A stretch of DNA of 64,000 nt, taken from NCBI GenBank assembly GCA_947589465.1, contig CANQAE010000002.1, positions 1 through 64,000 of the forward strand. The letters are read 5' to 3'. This document shows, one piece after another, positions 27,731-34,251 of the stretch (positions within the stretch are counted from its first letter, which is position 1; each line of letters begins with the position of its first letter). A program made the translations under genes and the position numbers. The notes beneath the pieces are model-generated. The model was not told where the DNA came from. It did not search any database and saw nothing but the letters and a program-made list of their open reading frames with translations. This DNA comes from an uncultured Clostridia bacterium. GTDB lineage: Bacteria > Bacillota > Clostridia > Christensenellales > Pumilibacteraceae.

Positions 27731-29053
27731 TTATTCGTCGTCATCGTCCGAAGCAGCCTCGACCTGAACTTTGGGCACTATTTCGCCCGCTTTCGTAAGA
27801 GCGAGTTTCGTGAGCATCGGTCCGATAAGTTCGTAAATAAGCACGGCGAACAAAGTTATATTTTGAACAAGTTCTCCCGAAGTAGCGTCTATCGTCCCCG
27901 CGTGTACCGCTTCCGCAACTATCGCCGACATACCGAGCGCCACGCCCGCCTGCGGAAACAGCGTTATACCGAGATATTTTTTTATCGTAGGTTCGCATTT
28001 CATAAGCGCAGAACTGCCGAGCGCACCGACATACTTGCCCGCCGCTCGCACAAGAACATAAACTATACCGATAACGACGATCTGCCATTGCGCAAATACG
28101 TCAAGCGCCAATTGCGCGCCCGAAATTACGAAGAACAGCACGAATAGCGGCGCTGTCCATTTGTCCGTTTTTTCCATGATCTCGGCTTGTTCTTTGCAAA
28201 GGTTGCAGAACATAGAACCGAGCATCATGCACACGAGTAACGACGAAAAACCTATTTCGACGGAACCGATCTTCACTTTCAGCGAAGAAACAGCCACGGC
28301 AAAAAGCACAAAAGTTATCGCAAGACACAATCTTTTCGAATTGGACTTGAAGCATTTTTCTATAAGACTGAACAGCCAGCCGAAAAGCGCGCCTACACCG
28401 ACCGACAAAACGACTTCGATTATCGGGTTGAGAATTACCGACACGACGTCGAGGTTGCCGCTCCAAATCGTCCTCGCCACGCCGAACGATATCGAGAATA
28501 CGACAAGACCGACCGCGTCGTCGAGCGCTACAACAGGCAACAACATATCGGTTACGGGACCTTTCGCCTTGTATTGCCTTACGACCATAAGGGTCGCGGC
28601 AGGTGCCGTCGCCGTCGCTACCGCTCCGAGCAATATGGCGGACGGCAAAGGCAGGCTTTCGGGCATTATGAAATGCAACGCTATCATGACCACATCGACG
28701 AAAACCGTCGCGGTAATCGCCTGCAAAATGGCTATGACGGTCGCTTTTTTGCCTATGTGTCTTATTTCTTCGAGCCTGAACTCCGTTCCTATCGAAAAGG
28801 CAATGAATCCGAGCGCAACGTCACAGATTATCCCGAACGAGTTGGCAACGTCTTTCGAAACAAATCCCAGCCCGTCAATTCCCGCAAGTCTGCCGAGCGC
28901 ACCCAAACAGAACGGTCCTATTAAAACGCCTGCGATAAGGTAGCCGGTAACGGCGGGCAATTTGACGAGTTTTACGATTCGCGACAAGACCAGACCGGCT
29001 ATCATCGCGATTGCAAGGCTCATAAGCGTAGCATTCAAAGATTGTTCAAGCAT
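27731..29053 (-). CDS. Cation:proton antiporter, CPA2 family
   Basis: Inner-membrane exchanger of Na+ or K+ for H+. 440 residues from the ATG at 29053, which follows AAGAGG at 8-base spacing; an earlier in-frame start lacks one. Twelve or thirteen membrane helices. The substrate-site aspartates of the family are seen in VALDDAVGL near residue 178. The C-terminus is a short acidic tail (ASDDDDE) with no TrkA-type regulatory domain, so it is a minimal KefB/NapA-like protein. In a cell that may run on Na+ (see ntpK), an Na+/H+ exchanger would link the two gradients. Confidence 0.88.
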   Translation of the reverse strand: MLEQSLNATLMSLAIAMIAGLVLSRIVKLVKLPAVTGYLIAGVLIGPFCLGALGRLAGIDGLGFVSKDVANSFGIICDVALGFIAFSIGTEFRLEEIRHIGKKATVIAILQAITATVFVDVVMIALHFIMPESLPLPSAILLGAVATATAPAATLMVVRQYKAKGPVTDMLLPVVALDDAVGLVVFSISFGVARTIWSGNLDVVSVILNPIIEVVLSVGVGALFGWLFSLIEKCFKSNSKRLCLAITFVLFAVAVSSLKVKIGSVEIGFSSLLVCMMLGSMFCNLCKEQAEIMEKTDKWTAPLFVLFFVISGAQLALDVFAQWQIVVIGIVYVLVRAAGKYVGALGSSALMKCEPTIKKYLGITLFPQAGVALGMSAIVAEAVHAGTIDATSGELVQNITLFAVLIYELIGPMLTKLALTKAGEIVPKVQVEAASDDDDE

Positions 29054-29095
29054 AAAATTAACCTCTTTAAGTTGCCTTTTTTCGACAACCACTGA

Positions 29096-29125
29096 ATTTT
29101 ACCACTAAGGCTTGATTTAAGTCAA
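29096..29125 (-). promoter_or_regulatory. Promoter of the antiporter gene with overlapping palindrome
   Basis: Minus strand: TTGACT (29125-29120), 18 bases, TAAAAT (29101-29096). A 16-bp near-palindrome CTTGATTTAAGTCAAG (29111-29126, one mismatched pair) covers the -35 box and could bind a dimeric regulator. The rest of the 263-base gap (29054-29316) has no coding potential. Confidence 0.6.
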
Positions 29126-29170
29126 GCATAAATATTGTCATAATCCCGAAAAATCAAAATTTTACAACAC

Positions 29171-29197
29171 AAAAGATCCGCCCTTTCGAAACGGACC
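29171..29197 (-). terminator. Weak terminator at the end of the ESCRT/BrxL-like operon
   Basis: Minus strand: 6-bp stem GGTCCG with CGGATC (29197-29192 and 29180-29175) with an 11-base loop, followed by TTTTG. It lies about 120 bases past the lipoprotein stop. Weak by stem and T tract. Confidence 0.4.
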
Positions 29198-29316
29198 TTT
29201 CGTACTTCTTAACAATATTTATTTCGAAATAACGGCGAGGGCAAATTGCCAAATCTAATAGCCTAAACCAAGCGGACAAATTTCAACGCCTCACTGACGA
29301 AACCGCACGAAAAAAA

Positions 29317-29649
29317 TCAATTGCCGTATCCGGGAGTCATCGGAGTATACACGCTTATTTTGCCGTACAACTTCATATCCTTGTCGACATAATAAGAATT
29401 GAGTTTTTCGGTAAGTTCCTTATCGAGATACCAACCCAAAAACGTTACTATTTTACCCGAATTTTCTTCGCTGCTATATTCGTAATCGAATCTGCCGTTC
29501 ACCGTTCGTTCGGTATGGACGAGTTTGTCGCCTATATAAAATTCCACAGTATGCTCTCCGTCGCCGCACGCAGTCATGAAGATCGCGCCCAAAAGTACCG
29601 AAATCGCAAGAAGTAAACAACAAATTCTTTTCATTCCTTTGGTCTTCAA
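29317..29649 (-). CDS. Small lipoprotein with one InlB-type repeat
   Basis: 110 residues. Basic start, hydrophobic core and the lipobox FMTAC, with Cys28 as the lipidated residue, give a membrane-anchored exported protein. The mature part of 80 residues matches the Listeria-Bacteroides (InlB B) repeat pattern: strands around VEFYIGDKLVHTE, then FLGWYLDKELTEKL, then KDMKLYGKI. The start is TTG at 29649, two bases after the stop of the BrxL-like gene; an ATG five codons in (29634) is the alternative. Last gene of the operon, so possibly its surface component; that role is inferred from position only. Confidence 0.75.
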   Translation of the reverse strand: MKTKGMKRICCLLLAISVLLGAIFMTACGDGEHTVEFYIGDKLVHTERTVNGRFDYEYSSEENSGKIVTFLGWYLDKELTEKLNSYYVDKDMKLYGKISVYTPMTPGYGN

Positions 29650-29651
29650 AA

Positions 29652-31088
29652 TTACTCTCTATACCCCTTTATACCGAATTCGGGCATATCTTTTTTGTAT
29701 TCCGTGTCCAAAATTGAGAGTTGCTTGCGAATTATGTCACGCATACTTACGGCTGGCGTCAAACAATATTTGTCGAAAAGTTCTTTGTCCACATCGTCCG
29801 AAGTTCGATAATGCGGAAACAAAAGTTTGAGAAAGGCGGTCGCTATTCTCTTTACGGCAGTAACGTCGCGCGTATCCGCATTGCGCTCCACGAGTACGAT
29901 ATCGTCCACTATTGCGCGATAAGAAATATCGCTTCTCAGTTCGTGCATTATCTCAGCGAAATATTCGCAGTTCAGCGCCCAACCCTTCACCTTCTTGCTT
30001 TCGTTCATACGCGGGATCTTCCACCCCTCTATAAAGCCGTGGAATCTGTCGAGCAAAGCCGATTCGCGGAAAATTTCGGGAAGTCTATCGAACATATTTT
30101 CGTTTACGTCCATTTTGCTATTTGGGATATTGCCGAGAAGCACAACGCCCGCATCGCCGCTACCCGACTTTACGCCGACGCTGTACTTGCCGCTTTCCAA
30201 AAATCCTTTCATAGCGCCCTGCATTTCGGCGGCGTCGGGAAATTTGATAGTGGCGATCTCGTCGAGTGCGACAAAGTCATAATTCATAACGAGCCCTTCG
30301 GTTTTGAGCCTCATATCGTAAAACATTTTCGCACGCGTCATAACTCCGCCGCTGCTGAGCCAACCGCGACGGCTGATTTGCGAAAAGAGGTACGATTTGC
30401 CCGTTCCCTTCGGGGCAAGTTCGATAAGATTCAATCGCTTTTCGACGAACGGCAACAATCTCCTCAGCATCATAAATTTCTCATCGTTTTCGAAGCCGTC
30501 GGCATTATAGTCGATAGCGCCGAGCAAAACGTCTATCCATTCGTCAAGTTCGAAATGCGCTCTCGCCCTCTTGTAATATTCGGTATCTATTTTGTAAGGA
30601 CGAAAAGATTTGAAACTTTTCAATTTGATTTTTCCCATTTCGTTTTTGCCTACGGTGACTTTGCCGTAATAAAATTCGGCTATTCCCCACACCGCTCCGT
30701 TGCAATCGAGAAAATCATCCTTGACTTCCGCCCAAACGGTGGGATCGATACGTGTATCCGAACCCGTCACACCGAAGTCGGGCAACTCGAACGTGACAAC
30801 CGACGTACCGATGTCTATATCGACTTTTATCTTCGCCATAAACTTTACGGTCGAACCCGTGTTTATCATTTTGTCGAGAAGCGCGTTCCAATCATCTTTG
30901 CGCGGCAAAATTGCCTTTATTCTGTCGGCAACGAAAGCGGGATCGACGTTCCCCTCCGAATCCGCGTATTTTCGAATAAACCAGTCGCGAATAAACGACG
31001 GAATACTGAGAGAGGCGAACTGTTCCGCCACAGTGTCTTTTTTGACGATCATATTACCGAAATATTCGGCAAGTTTAGAATTTTCCAT
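29652..31088 (-). CDS. BrxL-like AAA+ ATPase (short form, no Lon protease domain)
   Basis: 478 residues. An N-terminal helical part (1-75), a beta-rich OB-like region (80-165), then an AAA+ core: Walker A APKGTGKS at 225-232, Walker B DFVALDEI at 271-278, sensor LLGNIPNS at 317-324, and arginine-finger block LLDRFHGFIEGW at 346-357. The sequence around Walker A (EKRLNLIELAPKGTGKSYLF) and SSGGVMTRAKMFYD is characteristic of BrxL, the Lon-related ATPase of BREX defence. BREX BrxL proteins are about 200 residues longer and end in a Lon-like domain, which is missing here. No pglX, pglZ, brxC or other BREX gene is nearby. ATG follows GGAGG. Confidence 0.85.
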   Translation of the reverse strand: MENSKLAEYFGNMIVKKDTVAEQFASLSIPSFIRDWFIRKYADSEGNVDPAFVADRIKAILPRKDDWNALLDKMINTGSTVKFMAKIKVDIDIGTSVVTFELPDFGVTGSDTRIDPTVWAEVKDDFLDCNGAVWGIAEFYYGKVTVGKNEMGKIKLKSFKSFRPYKIDTEYYKRARAHFELDEWIDVLLGAIDYNADGFENDEKFMMLRRLLPFVEKRLNLIELAPKGTGKSYLFSQISRRGWLSSGGVMTRAKMFYDMRLKTEGLVMNYDFVALDEIATIKFPDAAEMQGAMKGFLESGKYSVGVKSGSGDAGVVLLGNIPNSKMDVNENMFDRLPEIFRESALLDRFHGFIEGWKIPRMNESKKVKGWALNCEYFAEIMHELRSDISYRAIVDDIVLVERNADTRDVTAVKRIATAFLKLLFPHYRTSDDVDKELFDKYCLTPAVSMRDIIRKQLSILDTEYKKDMPEFGIKGYRE

Positions 31089-31098
31089 TTATCCTCCG

Positions 31099-31133
31099 CA
31101 AAAACAATTCCGGACTGAAAAGCATCCGGAATC
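31099..31133 (-). terminator. Hairpin plus T run between the AAA genes (attenuator-like)
   Basis: Minus strand: an 8-bp perfect stem ATTCCGGA/TCCGGAAT (31132-31125 with 31114-31107) with a 10-base loop, followed by TGTTTTTG. The ribosome site of the BrxL-like gene begins right after. It has the form of an intrinsic terminator inside the operon, so it may lower expression of the two distal genes. Confidence 0.7.
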
Positions 31134-31138
31134 GTTTG

Positions 31139-32695
31139 TCAAATATCGTAATCTTCTTCCTGAATTCCGCCCGTAAAACGAACGGTAAATTGCCCTATCT
31201 TTTTGCCCGCAAAGACTTCGACGACGTACTCGCCCGGATTAACATCAAGTTCGGCGCTCACCCAATTGAAAATATTCGGCGTACAAACGTAATTATGCGT
31301 ATTCAACCTGATGTAGATCGAATCGTATTTTTGCGGAATAAAAAATTCTATATGCGGTTTTTCGTCCGGCAAAAGTTTTATTTCCGTTTCTTTTACGATT
31401 ATAGTTTGTTCTTTTTCGTCTTTTATTTCGGGTTTTGTTTCTTTCGGCGCGGGTTCGGGTTCGTTCGGAGCAGATTCGGTCGTTTTCGGCGCAGGTTCGG
31501 GCTCTTTCGGAGCGGGACTCGTCGGTTTGTCGTAAGAACGATCGTCCCGATTCTTTTCCTCTTTTACGCCGTTTTCGCGGTTATACTGCTCGAATCTCAG
31601 CATTTCCTGCGGATTTATCGTGCTCGGTACGTTTTTGAGCGCGTATTCGAAGTCATCTTTCGTAAGTTTCACCAATTCGCCGCTGTCTATGCTTTTGAGA
31701 AGCGGTTCATCTTTGGCTCTGTCGCAAAGTTCTTCGAGATCGGCGCCGCTGTACCCTTCGGTGCGCCTTACGAGTTCGGCTATATCGACGTCATCGGCGA
31801 GGGGTACGTTCTTCAAATATTTGCGTATAAGAAATTCTCTTGCGGGCGCATCTGGCAAAGACACGTAGATCTTTTGCGAAAAACGTCCCGACCTTGTTGC
31901 GGCACTGTCTATATCCCACGGTCTGTTGGTCGCGCCGAGCAACAAAAGATTGGGGTTACGCCCCACAAATCCGTCTATCTGTTGCAAAAATTCGTTTACG
32001 CGTTTATCGTTATGCTGATCGACGCCGCGCATTCCTATAAGGCTATCCATTTCGTCGATAAAAATTATCGCGAGTTTTTCTTTGCGAGCGGCTTCGAAAA
32101 GCGAACTTATGTTCTTTTCGCTCTCGCCCACCCACTTGCTGACGATGTCCGAGCCTTTTATCGCATAAAAGGTTGCGCCCACTTCGCAAGCAATGGCTTT
32201 GGCTATCATGGTTTTGCCCGTTCCCGGAGGTCCGTACAAAAGCACGCCGCCGCCGGTGGCCTTGTTGTATGCTTTATAAGTATCGGGATGGCGCAAGGGA
32301 TTGATCATTCTTATGGTGATCGTGCGTTTTACCGATTCGAGCCCCGCTATGTCCGAAAAATGAATGTCGGGGATCGTCGCGCCTTGCCACTCTTTGCCGT
32401 CGTCGCCCTCGTCGTTTTGCGGTTTGTTTACGGGTTGCTGTTTGGGCGCAGGCTTCGGCAAAGAATCGGACGGATCGCAATCGAGCGATTCGGCTATTTC
32501 GACAAGTCTGTGCGCTCTGTCCATTCGCGCCTTTTTGAGTTCTTTCGTGCTTTGAGCCGCAAGTTTCATCATCATTTCGGCGGCAAGCAAATAGTTGCGA
32601 CGAGCAAGAGTGTTTTTCCCCGCAGCCTGCAACTCCTTGGCTTTACCGTAATACATATCGAAACGCTCTGCAAGATAATTTACGGAATCCGCCAT
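31139..32695 (-). CDS. MIT-AAA+ ATPase, Vps4-like, with C-terminal beta domain
   Basis: 518 residues. Residues 1-73 form three helices with the MIT pattern (FDMYYGKAKELQAAG, NYLLAAEMMMKLA, DRAHRLVEIAESL). A Gln/Pro linker follows, then a Vps4/katanin-class AAA+ core: DIAGLESVK 115-123, Walker A GPPGTGKT 155-162, pore loop SKWVGESE 186-193 with the Vps4 tryptophan, Walker B IIFIDEMDSL 210-219, sensor GATNRP 254-259, and arginine finger near SGRF 269-272. A Pro/Glu repeat linker (390-425) leads to a beta-sandwich-like domain (445-510). In eukaryotes and archaea such enzymes disassemble ESCRT-III polymers by gripping their tails with the MIT domain. The neighbouring genes encode candidate substrates. 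ATG follows GAGG; the upstream stop is 2 bases away. Confidence 0.85.
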   Translation of the reverse strand: MADSVNYLAERFDMYYGKAKELQAAGKNTLARRNYLLAAEMMMKLAAQSTKELKKARMDRAHRLVEIAESLDCDPSDSLPKPAPKQQPVNKPQNDEGDDGKEWQGATIPDIHFSDIAGLESVKRTITIRMINPLRHPDTYKAYNKATGGGVLLYGPPGTGKTMIAKAIACEVGATFYAIKGSDIVSKWVGESEKNISSLFEAARKEKLAIIFIDEMDSLIGMRGVDQHNDKRVNEFLQQIDGFVGRNPNLLLLGATNRPWDIDSAATRSGRFSQKIYVSLPDAPAREFLIRKYLKNVPLADDVDIAELVRRTEGYSGADLEELCDRAKDEPLLKSIDSGELVKLTKDDFEYALKNVPSTINPQEMLRFEQYNRENGVKEEKNRDDRSYDKPTSPAPKEPEPAPKTTESAPNEPEPAPKETKPEIKDEKEQTIIVKETEIKLLPDEKPHIEFFIPQKYDSIYIRLNTHNYVCTPNIFNWVSAELDVNPGEYVVEVFAGKKIGQFTVRFTGGIQEEDYDI

Positions 32696-32696
32696 A

Positions 32697-33278
32697 TCAA
32701 ACCTCGCTGTCTATTTTCTTCCTGATCTCGGCGAGTTCTTTGTCGATATCGTCGCTGCTCATTTCGTCCTGCGATGTTTCCTCGTTCACAATGGCGGCAA
32801 ACTGTTCGTCGGTAATGCTCTTGTCCGCGGACGCCTGCGACGAGAAGGACGATTGGCTCATATCCATAAATACGTCCATCTGCTCGGTCTGCGTTTCCAC
32901 GCCCGCCATAGCCTTTTCGAACTCGGCTTGGACCTTCAAAAATTCCTTGCTGTCGGTAAGTTTTGCCATTTCTTTGCTCAAAACGCTCATTCCGCCGAGG
33001 AACTGAGAAGTCATCATGCTCATATCCTTCATTTGCGAAGTGATCTCGAAATTCAATAGCATTTCCTGAGCGCGCTTTTGCTGAGCGAGCGTCATCTTGT
33101 AACCGGTGAGCGCAAGGTTATACTGAGAATCGAGTCCTTTCTTTTTCGCCTCTTTTGCTTTTTCTATAAAGACTTTCTTTTGCTCCTCCAAAAGGTCTAT
33201 CTGCTTATTCATCGCATTGATGGTCCTGCGAATGAGCATCTTTTTTTCGATTTCTTTCTGGCTTTTGCTCTTAAACAT
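32697..33278 (-). CDS. ESCRT-III/Snf7-like helical protein with MIM1-like tail
   Basis: 193 residues from the ATG at 33278, seven bases after AGGAG; a longer in-frame start lies inside the upstream gene. Composition follows ESCRT-III: short basic N-terminus (FKSKSQKEIEKKM), a long helical hairpin (about 8-85) rich in Lys and Gln, a Met-rich helix region (80-140; SKEMAKLTDSKEFLKVQAEF then TEQMDVFMDM), an acidic Ser-rich linker, and a final helix DDIDKELAEIRKKI (177-190) resembling the MIM1 motif that binds MIT domains. The next gene encodes the MIT ATPase. No enzyme motif. The assignment is by pattern, not by search. Confidence 0.7.
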   Translation of the reverse strand: MFKSKSQKEIEKKMLIRRTINAMNKQIDLLEEQKKVFIEKAKEAKKKGLDSQYNLALTGYKMTLAQQKRAQEMLLNFEITSQMKDMSMMTSQFLGGMSVLSKEMAKLTDSKEFLKVQAEFEKAMAGVETQTEQMDVFMDMSQSSFSSQASADKSITDEQFAAIVNEETSQDEMSSDDIDKELAEIRKKIDSEV

Positions 33279-33282
33279 AAAC

Positions 33283-33876
33283 TTACTCCTGTAAACCGGC
33301 GGGTTTAGCCGCATTGGATTCGCTGTCCGCTCCGACTTCTTCGTCGAGTTGACTTCCCGTTTCGAAGATAGCGAGCAATTGATCGTCGTTGTCGTTCACG
33401 CCGTAAATAGTTTGGTTTTCTTCGTACGAGCCCTGAATCTCGGCGAAAGTTTCGTCGGCGGATGTCAAAACATCTTCGGCACGGACCTTTGTGTTGAGCG
33501 CCTTGTTTAGGAATTTCGCAAGTCCCTTTTGATCGCCCAAGAGGTTGCCGAGCGAAACTTTGCCCGCATTGACGAAGAATTGATTGTCGTCGATGGCGTC
33601 CTTCAACTTTTTCATAAGGCGTATGTTGTAAAGCAGATACATACCCCTTTTGACGTCGTTTTCTTTTTCTTCTTTCAAATGATTGAGTTTTTTCGCATAA
33701 AAAAGTTTCAAATCGCGATTCGGTTCGTTTTTGCCCTTTTCCATAAGATCGTTGATCTGCTGGATCTTGCTCATTATCGTTTCTTCAAGATCTGATTCTT
33801 GTTTTTCCAAGTCGATAATAGCGGCGACAACGTCCTCGCGTTTCAACTTATCGTATTTACTTTTAAACGGCCACAT
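33283..33876 (-). CDS. Second ESCRT-III-like helical protein
   Basis: 197 residues. It begins MWPFKSKYDKLKRED, the Trp-Phe-basic start often seen in Snf7/CHMP proteins, where it inserts into membranes. Two long charged helices (about 15-48 and 53-98) form a hairpin, followed by shorter helices (105-150) and an acidic, disordered C-terminus. Charge shifts from basic to acidic along the chain as in ESCRT-III. The short region QTIYGVNDNDDQLLAIFE (155-172) might be a tail motif. It ends 4 bases before its paralogue-like neighbour. GGAG precedes the ATG by 8 bases. Confidence 0.65.
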   Translation of the reverse strand: MWPFKSKYDKLKREDVVAAIIDLEKQESDLEETIMSKIQQINDLMEKGKNEPNRDLKLFYAKKLNHLKEEKENDVKRGMYLLYNIRLMKKLKDAIDDNQFFVNAGKVSLGNLLGDQKGLAKFLNKALNTKVRAEDVLTSADETFAEIQGSYEENQTIYGVNDNDDQLLAIFETGSQLDEEVGADSESNAAKPAGLQE

Positions 33877-33890
33877 AGTTTATTCTCCGC

Positions 33891-34226
33891 TCAGCGCTCT
33901 CTCACGTTCTTTCGTTCAACGGCAAGATATTTGATTTCCTTGACCATATCGTAAGCCTTTGTAAAATCTTCCTTCTTTTCCGCTTTGTTGAGGGCGATTT
34001 TGGTGTCGCCGATAAGACCCGCTATCTTCTTGTCGAATTTTACCGCGTCGTCGTTGACGGTGGGATTCAAATATTTGAGGATCTCCTGTATGTCGTCAAG
34101 TTGCGCTACGAGATCGGGCTCGGAGGACGCGAGTTCTTTCAAAACATTGATTTGATTGGCGTTGTCCGCAATGGTCTGCTTGTTGTCAAGCAACTTTTGC
34201 CTTTCGCCTTTACGACTGAAACACAT
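33891..34226 (-). CDS. Small helical protein of the ESCRT/BrxL-like operon
   Basis: 111 residues, all helical, no hydrophobic segment. Basic at both ends (CFSRKGERQK at the start, ERKNVRER at the end) with an acidic middle (ASSEPDLVAQLDDIQEIL). I recognise no family. Start follows AAGGAG. Tight spacing to both neighbours (14 and 25 bases) makes it part of the operon. It could be an adaptor or a third, minimal helical-hairpin subunit. Confidence 0.65.
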   Translation of the reverse strand: MCFSRKGERQKLLDNKQTIADNANQINVLKELASSEPDLVAQLDDIQEILKYLNPTVNDDAVKFDKKIAGLIGDTKIALNKAEKKEDFTKAYDMVKEIKYLAVERKNVRER

Positions 34227-34251
34227 AATTTATTTTCTCCTTAAATAAAGA

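Noticed and set aside
29652-31088. A complete BREX defence island
   Set aside because: Only a short BrxL-like ATPase is present; no methyltransferase, PglZ or BrxC gene is nearby.
31136-32725. 529-residue plus-strand frame opposite the MIT-AAA ATPase
   Set aside because: Arg- and Phe-rich shadow of the coding strand; the minus-strand gene has clear AAA+ motifs.
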